DNA of 64,000 nt from Turnera subulata (lineage: Eukaryota; Streptophyta; Magnoliopsida; Malpighiales; Passifloraceae), in NCBI GenBank assembly GCA_028386065.3, contig JAKUCV010001340.1, positions 65,677-129,676 on the forward strand, given 5' to 3'. A program made the translations under genes and the position numbers. Of the stretch, positions 23,761 to 35,125 are shown piece after piece. The notes below the pieces were generated by a model. That model saw nothing but the letters and a program-made list of their open reading frames with translations. It made no database searches and was not told the DNA's origin. Every line of letters begins with the position of its first letter. The stretch's first letter is position 1.

Positions 23761-26005
23761 ATGGCGCAGGACCTGATTAGTGAGCTGCCAGATGATGTTC
23801 TTGTTCTGATTATTGGGAATTTAACCTTATTGGATTCTGTCAGAGCTAACATGTTGTCTCACAGATGGAAGCGCATCAGCTTCACAAGGCCCGACCTAGT
23901 ATTTGATCGGTATAACATGTTCTTGACTCCCCACAGTGATGAGTCGCTTGAATACTGTGATTGTCGAGAGTCCGAGGGCAAATTTGTCTAAGGAGTTGAT
24001 CAGGTTCTTAGATCTTACCAGGGAAGAAATTTGCGGTCTTTTAAGGTCTGTTTCTGTTTGGGGAGCAACTCAACAGATCATATTGATCGATGGATCAGTT
24101 TTGCCATTGGAATGGGTGCCGAGGATCTCTCTCTTGACTTCTATTGTGACGAATTGTATTCCCCTGGTTTTGGCCATTCCATTGATCAGTATGGTGCACT
24201 AACTGAAGGCAAATATGTTTTTCAGCTTCGGAACTTTGAAGGTTCAAAAGCCAATCTGTAGAGTTTGCGCTTGGTTGCTTGCCTCTTGGGCCAATATTCC
24301 CCTGATCAATTCAGATGCCTTCAGACCCTCACTCTGGCCTGCACTAATTTAGCACAATATGATCTGCATGGCATGTTCGCTTATTTGCTTACCCTCAAAA
24401 CTTTGACATTTGAGAGATGCACCCTTCCTGAAAGACTCAGCCTTAGCTCGTTAATGCAACTAGAGGATTTCTTGATTATGTTCACTAAAGGGGTGACGGT
24501 AGTAACGGTTTCGAATATGAATCTTGTTAGGATTCAAGATCTTTATAATAGTCACTTTGTATTCGACTTAAGAAGAGCTCCTAACTTAAAGCAGCTTCGT
24601 CATTGGATGACACCAAAAACATTGCCTTGGATTTTGACTCACCTTCCAAAGTGCTGTCCTGCACTGCAGTCTTTGGCCGTCGTTACCGCGAGCGATTTGG
24701 TAAGTAAACAAGTAAAATATATCCGAGTGAAATTTTATTGTCTTCCTCATTGTATTTTCTAGCAAAGCCTTGTTAATGATAATAGGTGTCTTTCTTTGCA
24801 GGCCAAACACATGCCTCCAACAACTGCCATTTTCTCCAAGGTTACAGAACTATGCCTCATTGAAAGAGAAGGGTCACTATATGGTATTGTGGCAATGGAT
24901 TGCATTCTCAGAGGCTTTCCCTGCCTTCGAGAGCTGGAATTGTGGGTAAGTGAGCTTTCTTTATTCTCAAAGAGTCGGCTATTTTCTTTTGTATTTGGAT
25001 ATTTGGCTGTTTCTGTTGTGTGATGTGCTCAATCTGCTGCTGAAAAAAAAAGTTCTGACTTCTCCCCACAATAAACTTTTATGTTACTGTTGAAACAGAA
25101 TTTGAAGTGAAATGAAGGGAACCAATTACTTCTTAATTTTAGTATCAAAAAGAAAATTACTTCTTAATTTTCCAAAATGAAGTACTAATGATATGTGGGC
25201 TAGAGGAGATTATGGTTACATTGCGTAGCTTTTACTTTGAGGAAAATTGTTAGTTTACAAATTGGTTCTGGTAGGCTGAAGACTTGGAATCAGTAAAGTC
25301 CGCCTGCAAGGCATATATGAAAGAAAAGATAGTAAGATTGTGAGGCTTATTCTGGTCTTTGACTATGTTATGTTTTAACGCATGTTTAGTGCTGGGGAGG
25401 GGGGACCGGAAAGGGATGATGATTCTGTAGTAATTTCATTTTAATTAACAACGTTATGCTTGCTGTTAAGATAGGATGTGAAGTGTAATACTTACTAATT
25501 GGAGACATAAAGTGTAAATGGGCATATCAAGGGAAATATTTCTCATAAATCATTTTGAAACTTAGTAATTCGTCTATGCATCTGTTTTTGGCCAGTGATA
25601 TCTGTCCTGGTTGTAACAGGGATAAGAGAAGACCGATGAAAAAATTGCTACAATTGAATTGATCAACTTTTGCATAAGTGTCCTTATTCTTTTTTCTTAC
25701 TGCAGCGGCTGACCGAGCATCCAGATTCGGAAGAAGGAAAGGTTGAGCCGAAAGAATATGTCCATGAACATTTAAAGCGAGTTGTTATGGGTGGGTTTCG
25801 TGGCACTTCAAGCGAAATTGAGGGTGTCATTTATTTGCTGACACACACCAGTGTCTTAGAGCGGTTGGTCATCAACCCAGAATCTAGCGCCGTCCATCCC
25901 TGGTATATAAAGATTAGGGATGTTGCATTGAATAAAGGAGAGCGTGAAAAGATTTGTGAACGACTGCAGTCATTCTGCAAAGATGGTGTGCTGTCGGTTC
26001 CCTGA
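23761..26005 (+). pseudogene. F-box/LRR/FBD-type gene with two in-frame stops
   Basis: Three exons, 23761-24699, 24802-24945 and 25706-26005, stay in a single phase and would give about 460 aa. The N-terminal F-box is clear (MAQDLISELPDDVLVLII, then LSHRWKRISFTRPDL). It is followed by VDQVLRSYQGRNLRSFKVCF, leucine-rich stretches and a C-terminal FBD-like end. In-frame stops interrupt exon 1: TAA at 23989-23991 (GKFV*GVDQVL) and TAG at 24259-24261 (SKANL*SLRLV). Both positions look like former Lys/Gln codons, and the frame is otherwise undamaged. F-box proteins recruit substrates to SCF ubiquitin ligases. A restart after the first stop would lack the F-box. Either a young pseudogene or a polymorphic null allele. 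Confidence 0.8.
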
Positions 26006-27159
26006 GAAATTCAAGTCAATTGTATTCTGCTGAAAGACTTGAGGTCCAAGGTCACAGTTTTAAGAAAGTTTAGTCAGTCATTTAAACTTGTAAACCCAAA
26101 AGTTACTTACAAGGAATGCCCCAGCCTAGCGGAGATATCCCCAATATACGAAGCTTGTTAGCATTATATTTGCCATTACTGCAAAAGGAATATTAAATTA
26201 ACCGAGCATTTTAACCCAAGGGGGTGGTCGAGCAATGATGCGTGGTTGATGGTACATAGTAAGTGCCGCTTTGCTGGTGAAGAAAGAACGGAAAGTATGG
26301 TAAAACGACATTGGTTTTTTTTTTTTAGCTTGACAGTAGTAGAGTCAATAAAAGAAATGTGATTCTTTGCTTCAGTTGTGTAAATACATAGGTTGAGAAC
26401 TAGCTTGAGTTTTAAACCAGCTAAAAATTTTCAACTGTTATGAAGAGATGGATTCAAGAGTAGATTTGAAGAGGCATTAGAGTTGGGTGAGTGATTTTGG
26501 TGGTGGCAGTAGATAAGAGTGCGGACGCTGCCGACACCACTAGTGTTGTGGACTTAGGAGGATGGAAAAAGGCAAAAGAAATTAAAAAGAAATTATATTT
26601 ATATATCAAGTAGATTTTTTTGGGAAAAAATCAGAAAAATAGATAAAATAATAAAAATAATGAATAATTTTAAAGTAAGTAGCCTTTCACATCAAGCACG
26701 TCATCTGATTGGCTTATTTGTTATAATCGGTAAAAAAAAATTTCAAACTTAAAAGGTACAAACATGTCACCATCTCTCTGTCAAAAAAAAAAAAAAAAAC
26801 AAACATGTCACCATCTCGTTAAATTTTTTTGTTGTAAGAGGTTGCAAATCCTATTTCAAATTTTATAAATCCTGTTGTATATTTTTACGTAGGTTGAGAA
26901 AAATTCTTATATTAATTTTTTTATATTTTTGTTGAATTAAATATTCAAATATAATTCTCAAATTTCTAGATCTGTTAACATTTATGAAGAATTCTTTTTT
27001 TTCAAAAATAAATACAAACTCGGTCATCTAACCTGAAAAAAAACTATATTTTCGAAATGATATTTATTTTTCTTTGCAATTGTGTAAAAAACGAAGCTAC
27101 TTTGGATTACCATGGGCTCTTTATCAAACCCATAAATCACAATTTATTCCCTCCAGGCT
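26006..27159. other. AT-rich spacer
   Basis: 3' flank of the F-box locus followed by very AT-rich sequence. A roughly 20-bp segment, ACAAACATGTCACCATCTC, occurs at about 26758 and again at about 26798, separated by an A-run: a small local duplication. Nothing coding seen. Confidence 0.45.
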
Positions 27160-27175
27160 TCAATCCCACCACTTA

Positions 27176-27262
27176 ACGGCCCAACAGACATCAGAAACCG
27201 AACGGCGTCGTGGTCGTCTCAACCCTATAAAGCCAGAACTCGATAATCTAGGGTTTTCTTTG
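27176..27262 (+). promoter_or_regulatory. eL39 promoter: site II, TATA, telo box
   Basis: Within 170 bases of the eL39 start are CGGCCCAACA at about 27177 (site II type, TGGGCY on the other strand), CCTATAAAG at about 27221 and CTAGGGTTTT at about 27249 (telo box AAACCCTA reversed). Site II plus telo box is the known signature of plant ribosomal protein promoters, driving expression in dividing cells. Confidence 0.7.
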
Positions 27263-27342
27263 TCGCCAGGGTTTCCCCCAACTGCAGCACCAGCATCCTC
27301 TCCAGTAAAGCAGCAGAAGAAGAAGAAGCAGGAGCCGCGAAA

Positions 27343-27721
27343 ATGGTACTCTTCCCCGCCCGATTCTCTATAACATCTACATATCCAAAGCAATCGTATG
27401 ATTACACGATGTATTGTGCGTTTGTTTATTTCCTTGCTTGTTTGTCTTACTTTGTGTAGCCGTCGCATAAGACTTTTGTGATTAAGAAGAAGCTGGCGAA
27501 GAAGATGAGGCAGAACAGGCCCATCCCTCACTGGATCCGTATGAGAACTGACAACACCATCAGGTATTTTTGTTTTGTTTGGTTGCCGATAACATTTGGT
27601 TGTTCTTATTAGGCGATGCTAATTTTTTTTTTTTTTTGTGTGTGTGTGTGTGTTTTTGTTATGTTGGTTTAGGTACAACGCTAAGCGCAGGCACTGGCGC
27701 CGCACCAAGCTTGGATTTTGA
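27343..27721 (+). CDS. RPL39: 60S ribosomal protein eL39
   Basis: Three exons: 27343-27345 (the ATG alone), 27460-27563 and 27673-27721. They join in phase to a 51-aa basic protein, [20 protein letters not shown] followed by [20 protein letters not shown] and [10 protein letters not shown]. This matches eL39 over its whole length. It lines the wall of the ribosomal exit tunnel. The start codon is separated from the rest by an intron right after ATG, an arrangement common in ribosomal protein genes. A (TG)n run lies in the second intron. Promoter signals directly upstream agree with the assignment. Confidence 0.97.
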
Positions 27722-29999
27722 GGAGTCGGAGCTGACTTAAACCTTGAATTCTCGGAGTGGGTTCTTTTTAGTTATGTTCTGTAAGACTTAAATTGTGGCT
27801 TTAAATTTTCTCGTCTCCAGATGGAGAGACTAATGTGGTATTGAAGACCCTTTTCAAGCTTAATCCGATAATTCCTGTATTTCGCGTTCATTTCTGCATC
27901 TTCTTGATTTTGATTTTTTTGGCATGTGTTTTGTTTTGTGTTTTGCTCCTGTTTATACTGTCTGTGCTGATGGTTGTTGTTTGGATTTCCTGTCGGTTCC
28001 TTTTATGCTTGTGGAATAGTTAACCGAGGAATGAATGAGCTTTGATTCGTTGTGTGATTGAATCGGAAGTAATTGCTTTAGTTATCTGCTGTACTATGAT
28101 GAATGTGCTGATACACTGTGTTGCATTAGAGGCAGGGTGATAGACTGAATGTCTACTGAAACCAGAAGTCTTTTGTGTGTCTGAGGCACTGATGAGGTTG
28201 TGGTATCGATGAGGACATTTGACCGGAGGGTTGCAACAGTATGTTTTATTTAGGGAATGAGGATGCTTACTGCTTCGTAGGCCAAAGTTTTTTTAAGAGG
28301 TGATGCATTAATTGGAATAGGACATAGCAGAGAGGTTTGCTTGAATTGTCAGACTAAGAATTTGCATCTTTTAATTGATATTTTATCTAGTGGTTGTTAC
28401 TACCTAACACTGATGTGTGCCAACTGCATCTTGAAGTCAGTGATCCATGTCTAGATGCTTGGAGGGTTATTTTATCTAGTTGAAGCGTGTCACTAACTGC
28501 TACAATTTAAGGGTGCTTGGAGATGTAAGAGGTTACCCAGTGTTGACATATTGAAGAAGGCTCATAAGGGCGAGGTGACTGCTTACCTCTGCCTGTCTAT
28601 TTACTTTTGGTGGCAATGAGGTGAACCTAAATGTTGCCTCTATTGGCAGAGGAGTCGACTGGAGTTAGATTTCATAGATATTACTGTTAAGAGTTAGCTA
28701 AAAATGTCAGTAGTCACTGCATCTGGCTGCTTGCATTTCTAAATTGCTTAGCACACTTGAGTTGGGCTATGCTGATCTTTATCGTATGTTCTTGGATGGG
28801 ATTGGATTTGGTGACGTTTGTAAGTCGTGCTCATATGTAGCGCGCTCAGCTTCTTTGCTTTCCTAGTATACGATAGAACCCGTTCTGTTGGTTGCAGGGT
28901 GCCCCCTCATTTTGTGCTTTTGTTGAAATTTTTTGATAGTGACAATGAATTAAGTGAGACTCAACTTTGAAAGTTCTTGCGATCTTGCAAGTAAGGTTGT
29001 AAAGTGAAACTAACCGAGTTGAGTTATGTACTGCCAAGCTTGACTTGACTCATTAAGGAGATGCTTGAGTTGGGATTGGGCTCTTAATCTTTAGGCTTGA
29101 GCTCAACCTCTCAATTGGTAAACGAATAACTCAAGCTTGGCTCGACTAAGTTTGTTAACGTTCCTTATTTTAAACTTGAAGTAATTCATTCAAATATACA
29201 TTACGCTCGTTTAAAAGCTTGAGTGGGTTTGTGAGTCTAATGAGTAGAATATTTTATTGCTCTAACGAGTACATTAAGCTTGTTAGACTATGGCTCTGGA
29301 GTAATTCAAGTCGTTTACCCTCCTACTTACAAGCACTGTGCGGGTCCAAATTAAGCGGGCTTTTATTAGGCGCAGCTTGAGCCCGACTTATTAAGATAGC
29401 GACCCAAGTAAAATAAATCAGTACCACTGTTAAGGACGTGATTGTGTATAACATCATCGGATTTGTGCTAATAGCAAAGTCAACCAACTGTCACAAATGT
29501 ATATTTTTGGTTCACAAGATGCTGTCATGTAATTTTTTGTGTGATGTGCGATATTATTATGAACATAATTATTAAAACAGATTTACCCTGTAGGGTGGCA
29601 TGATGGCGAGGACGGCCTCTCATGTTATTAGCTCATTTTAGCTATAGTTATTGGGTTTAAGCATTGGCGTCCATGCATGCAATCTGTCTAATGAACCGTT
29701 GGCGTACTATTACAGCCACGAACACATATTCTTGCTTGGTATATCAATATCCTAGTGTAAACATCTCCATTGAAATACCGTAGACTTTGGAAAGCCACAG
29801 ATCTAAAAAAACATAGAAACTCCGAATTGCCCGCATTCTCGCTCGTTCATTGTCTCTCATGCAACTCTTGACATGCCTATAAGTCAATAACAAACCTTAG
29901 TTACACTGCTTGCTGTCTCCTTCACGAGGACAACTCATAATCTTGCTAACTTTTCCTGTCTGAGAATGGCTCTCTGATTTGGCCGCATTGGCCCGAGAG
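27722..29999. other. spacer with degenerate repeat
   Basis: About 2.3 kb between eL39 and the proton pump gene, without recognisable coding sequence. From about 28960 to 29420 the words AAGCTTGA, CTTGAGCT and CTCGACT recur in both orientations. That pattern is typical of decayed plant transposon or MITE sequence; no clean terminal repeats could be set. Confidence 0.4.
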
Positions 30000-30001
30000 C
30001 C

Positions 30002-30291
30002 TATAAAAGAAGACCCCAGACAGATTCTTTTTCCGAACCAAAAAAAAGAAAAATCAAAAAAACATTGATAGTAATAGAATTAACCCCAAGAAAGAAAAAA
30101 AAAAAGAAGTAACAGTTGGAAGAAGAAGGAGAGAGCTCTCTGTGTTTATGTATATCACTTTCTTATCAGAGAGAGCTCTCCTTTCTTCTTCAGTTTAATT
30201 AGTCTCCTTTTTTTTTTTTTTTTCTCTAGTTTAGTTTAGTTTAGCTTTTCTTGTTTTGTTTGTGGTTCTTCCTCTGGTTGCACTGTGAGGT
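30002..30291 (+). promoter_or_regulatory. H+-ATPase core promoter and leader with hairpin
   Basis: TATA box CTATAAAAGA at 30001-30010, so transcription should start near 30030 and the leader is about 260 nt. The leader contains near-perfect inverted arms at 30126-30142 and 30167-30184 (AAGGAGAGAGCTCTCTG and CAGAGAGAGCTCTCC) that can fold into a strong stem, then a long T/CT-rich tract. The hairpin encloses the start of an upstream ORF. Confidence 0.65.
30148..30198 (+). CDS. upstream ORF in H+-ATPase leader (16 codons)
   Basis: ATG at 30148 opens MYITFLSERALLSSSV and stops at TAA 30196-30198, 93 bases before the main start. Its start lies in the loop and its body runs through the 3' arm of the leader hairpin. 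Upstream ORFs are established in leaders of plant plasma-membrane H+-ATPase genes such as tobacco pma genes, where they tune translation. Translation here is inferred from position only; the peptide itself matches nothing I know. Confidence 0.5.
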   Translation: MYITFLSERALLSSSV

Positions 30292-33200
30292 ATGGCTGAC
30301 ATATCCTTGGAAGAGATTAAAAATGAGACTGTTGATCTCGTAAGTTTATGCACTTACTTGAGATTAAAATGTATATTTTGTATAATACAATGCGTAAGCT
30401 TAGGTGCATTCTGTGGTGATGTTTTCATGTGTTTCTACAGGAGAAAATTCCTATTGAAGAAGTTTTTAAGCAGCTGAAATGTACAAGGGAAGGCCTGAGC
30501 TCAGCCGAAGGAGAGAAGAGGCTGCAAATCTTTGGCCCAAACAAGCTCGAGGAGAAAAAGGAGAGTAAAGTCCTCAAGTTTCTGGGTTTCATGTGGAACC
30601 CTTTATCATGGGTCATGGAAGCAGCTGCCATCATGGCCATTGTCATGGCCAATGGTGGAGGCAGGGCTCCGGATTGGCAAGACTTTGTCGGTATTGTTGT
30701 CTTGCTCGTCATCAACTCCACCATCAGCTTCATCGAAGAAAATAATGCAGGAAATGCTGCAGCTGCTCTGATGGCTGGTCTTGCACCCAAAACCAAGGTT
30801 ACCTTCTCATTCTTGTTCATTGTTGCTGCTAATTTCAATGTATATATATCACCATCAGCTCATGAAATGTAGAACTAGGCTGATCATTCACGTTTGGATA
30901 TGAACAATACAACAGGTTTTGAGGGATGGAAAATGGAGTGAGCAAGAGGCAGCAATTTTGGTACCAGGAGATATGATTAGCATCAAGTTGGGTGATATTG
31001 TCCCTGCTGATGCTCGTCTCCTTGAAGGAGATCCCCTCAAGATTGATCAATCTGCTCTTACTGGTGAGTCCCTTCCTGTTACCAAGAACCCTGGAGCTGA
31101 GGTTTTCTCTGGATCAACCTGCAAGCAAGGTGAGATTGAAGCTGTTGTTATCGCCACTGGTGTACACACCTTCTTTGGCAAGGCAGCACACCTTGTTGAC
31201 AGCACCAACAATGTTGGTCATTTCCAGAAGGTAGCTCTTTCCCCATTTAATTATGTAAAATATTGATTGTAAGTGTAGGTAATTAGGTTCTAAAGGTTTT
31301 GGTCTTGTCCATTGATCAGGTATTGACTTCCATTGGTAACTTCTGTATCTGCTCAATTGCGGTGGGTATGGCGATTGAGGTAGTAGTCATGTACCCCATC
31401 CAGCATAGGAACTACAGAGAGGGTATTGACAACCTCTTGGTGCTTCTCATTGGTGGTATCCCAATTGCCATGCCAACAGTCTTGTCAGTTACCATGGCTA
31501 TTGGCTCCCACCGTCTGTCACAGCAAGGTGCCATCACCAAAAGAATGACTGCCATTGAAGAAATGGCTGGAATGGATGTCCTATGCAGTGACAAGACCGG
31601 GACCCTCACCCTTAACAAGCTTACAGTTGACAAGAGCCTTATTGAGGTCTGTGATAAAAGCCAAGTCCCATGTCTTTTGTACGGATGATAGAATGGGAAA
31701 ACATGACTTAATATTTTACTTCTCATTAGGTTACTTACCATAGATATTGTATCTACAGGTGTTCCCAAAGGACATGGAAGTAGACACTCTTATGTTGCTG
31801 GCTGCCAGGGCTTCCAGAACTGAAAACCAAGATGCCATTGATGCTTCAATTGTTGGGATGTTGAGTGACCCCAAGGAGGTAAAATAGTTAAATCTTCTTG
31901 TGAGCATTGGAGGATCATATTTAATCCAATCCAATTTCCATATACTGATAAGGAAGAGATGCTCATTTTCCCCCTTTTCTGTGACCTATAGGCAAGAGCA
32001 GGAATCACTGAGGTGCATTTCCTGCCCTTCAATCCCGTGGAGAAGCGCACTGCAATTACTTACATTGATGCCAATGGTGATTGGCACAGAAGCAGCAAGG
32101 GAGCCCCTGAGCAGGTAAGGTCAATGTTCTAGTATTTATGTAAGAAAACTAACTTTGGTCAGTTCCACTGCTTACTCTATATTTGCATTTCAGATTATTG
32201 ATCTTTGTGAACTTAAGGGAGAGACGAGGAAAAAGGCACATGAAATCATTGACAACTTTGCAGACCGCGGCCTTCGTGCCCTTGGAGTTGCTTACCAGGT
32301 AGATTGTTGCCAAAGTCCAAAACCTGCTTCTTACTATTCCTGATACCATATACCAAACTGTTGAACTTTCTCAATGAATTTTATCTGTCTGAATCCTCAT
32401 TGCATTTCATCTTTTCCCCTTCCTTCTCGTAGACTGTTCCAGAGAAGAACAAGGAAGGCGCTGGAGCACCATGGGAGTTTGTTGGCCTTTTGCCTCTCTT
32501 TGATCCTCCAAGGCATGATAGTGCTGAAACTATCCGTAGAGCCCTCGAGCTTGGTGTCAATGTTAAGATGATCACTGGTGATCAGCTAGCTATTGGCAAA
32601 GAAACAGGTCGTAGGCTTGGTATGGGCACCAACATGTATCCTTCTTCTTCCCTTCTGGGAGAAAGCAAGGATGAGTCAATTGCTTCAATTCCAATCGATG
32701 AGCTTATTGAGAAGGCTGATGGATTTGCTGGAGTCTTCCCTGGTAACAAAACTTGTCATTGCAGCTATAATAGATTTGTGAGTAGTGTTTAGGAGATTTA
32801 CACCTTTGAATTTGCGGGGTACTGCAGAGCATAAGTACGAGATTGTCAAGAGGCTGCAAGAGAGGAACCACATTTGTGGTATGACAGGAGATGGTGTTAA
32901 TGATGCCCCGGCATTGAAGAAGGCAGATATTGGTATTGCAGTAGCGGATGCCACTGATGCTGCCAGGAGTGCTTCTGATATTGTCTTGACAGAACCTGGA
33001 TTGAGTGTGATTATAAGCGCTGTTCTGACCAGCAGAGCCATCTTCCAGAGAATGAAGAACTATACAATCTATGCAGTTTCCATCACAATCCGTATTGTGA
33101 TGGGATTCATGCTTGTTGCACTCATCTGGAAGTTTGATTTCTCACCTTTTATGGTCCTCATCATTGCCATCCTTAACGATGGAACCATCATGACCATCTC

Positions 33201-34395
33201 CAAGGACAGAGTCAAGCCTTCACCTGTGCCAGACTCCTGGAGGCTCAAGGAAATCTTTGCCACAGGCGTTGTACTTGGAGCATACCAAGCAATCATGACT
33301 GTGGTCTTCTTCTGGCTTGTTCACGACACTAACTTCTTCACAGTAAGTGAATTACTCTGAATTCTCGATACTAGATTGAAGAAAAAAAAATGCTAACAAC
33401 CTTTTATTTTACAGGAGAAGTTTGGTGTGAAACCAATTGCAGGCAGACCAGATGAGCTTAATGCAGCTGTTTACCTTCAAGTTAGTATTATCAGCCAGGC
33501 ACTCATCTTTGTCACCCGATCTAGGAGCTGGTCCTTCCTTGAATGCCCCGGTATCTGGCTTGTTATTGCCTTCCTCATGGCACAAATGGTGAGAGCATCT
33601 ACCATGTTCTTGCTCTATTCTTGTAACACCAATTTCTATTCTTACTCATACTTCCTGTGGGATGCAGGCGGCAACTCTCATTGCTGTGTATGCAAGCTGG
33701 AGCTTTGCCAGAATCCACGGCATTGGCTGGGGATGGGCTGGAGCTATCTGGGTTTACAGTCTCGTCACCTACTTCCCTCTCGATATCCTCAAGTTCATCA
33801 TCCGTTACGCATTGACAGGGCAGGCCTGGGATAACATGCTTGACAACAAGGTTTGTCGATACTTTGAGACACTAAACAATACAAAAACCTCTGCTTTGAT
33901 TGAGTTGCTGTTTCCTGATCACTTCTTTTTTTCCCTTTGCCATTCTCTTCCATTTATGTACAATGCATTGCAGACGGCATTCACTACCAAAAAGGACTAC
34001 GGAAAGGGTGAGCGAGAGGCTCAATGGGCACAAGCTCAACGCACCCTTCATGGTCTACAACAACCAGAAGCCATGTTCCATGAGAAGAAGAGCAGCCACG
34101 GAGAAATGTCTGAGATTGCTGAGCAGGCTAAGAGGCGCGCTGAAGTAGCAAGGTAACACACTCTTGTATCAGAATGTAGCAGAAGCAGAAGTCAAGACAA
34201 ATATACACAATCTTTAACCTTTTTGCTTCATCTTATGAAGCTTATTAAGTACTATATTCTCATGAATCATGTGGTTGTTTTTTTTTTCATTTTTTCAGGC
34301 TCAGGGAGCTTAACACATTGAAGGGGCATGTTGAGTCAGTGGCGAAGTTGAAGGGAATTGACATTGATACCATCCAACAAAACTACACAGTCTAA
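30292..34395 (+). CDS. plasma-membrane H+-ATPase (P3A)
   Basis: Thirteen exons: 30292-30339, 30441-30797, 30916-31230, 31320-31646, 31759-31878, 31992-32114, 32194-32298, 32433-32742, 32828-33342, 33415-33588, 33668-33850, 33974-34152 and 34299-34395. All phases agree and give 950 aa, the normal AHA length. The pump uses ATP to expel protons and energises the plasma membrane. Landmarks: [10 protein letters not shown] in the actuator domain, phosphorylation motif [11 protein letters not shown] (Asp about 331), [26 protein letters not shown] hinge, ten membrane segments, and a C-terminal autoinhibitory domain ending QQNYTV, whose penultimate Thr is the 14-3-3 docking site after phosphorylation. 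The donor after LIE (GTCTGT) is weak but phase-correct. Intact and very likely functional. Confidence 0.97.
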
Positions 34396-34900
34396 ATAAT
34401 AATGCATATATGGGTTCCATGGAGATGATGTAAGAGTAATGAAATAACAAGATAACTTTTGTTTCTAATCTTTTGAATGTTCTTTGTAGCCCTTTCTTTT
34501 CCCATCCTTACTGGAAAATTTTGCAGAAGGATCAGAAAAGGGTGAAAAATTTCCTTGTAATAACTAACTAACCTTTTAATAAAAAAAAATGCAGCTTGAA
34601 CGGAATGAAAGGATTAAAGAAATACCAGTACATTTTTATTTTACAGTTATGTTTTACATTATTATAGTCTTCTACCTCCTGTGGCCTGATGTCTCCTTAA
34701 TTATCAAAACTAAAATCAAAATGACTACTACCCTTTGGAGCAGCATCTACAGAGCCAAGCATGGTCCAAAGCTGTGCCGTTTTGGCCATTTGTGAAAAAA
34801 ACTATACAATGTAAAATTGAGAGGTAACCACTAGGCAGGCACAAAACCAGGATTGGCATTGAAAAAAAGCAAAGGAAACAAAAAAGTTTCACTAGTGTAA

Positions 34901-35020
34901 AATTTTCGCGCCTTTGGTTTCTGTATATTTGAACGGTCATTAATGTCGCCACGTAATTCCCCAGGGATTTTCTCGCGCCAAAATTCATTTTGCCGCCAAA
35001 TATTGCCTCTGATAATATAA
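34901..35020 (+). promoter_or_regulatory. E2F-like sites upstream of WDR76-type gene
   Basis: ATTTTCGCGCC at 34902-34912 and TCTCGCGCCAAAA at 34971-34983 (TTTTGGCGCGA on the other strand) match the E2F consensus TTTSSCGC. A third related site, TGCCGCCAAA, is at 34991-35000. An AT-rich TATA-like stretch (GATAATATAAATAA) follows near 35010. The sites are 100-225 bases upstream of the start codon. They predict S-phase or E2F-RBR regulation. Confidence 0.65.
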
Positions 35021-35125
35021 ATAACCACCCCCACCAAAACCAAACAATTACACAACCGCCACGCAAACCCAAAAATTTTCCTCTCTTCCTCCTCTCACGC
35101 TCTCTGCAACTTCTCTTGGATTCCA

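Noticed and set aside
28846..29420. possible MITE with AAGCTTGAG-type ends
   Set aside because: Repeated words occur in both orientations but no terminal inverted repeats with flanking duplication could be defined; kept only as degenerate repeat.
30425..30838. 137-aa minus-strand ORF
   Set aside because: Antisense shadow of H+-ATPase exon 2; no independent evidence of a gene.
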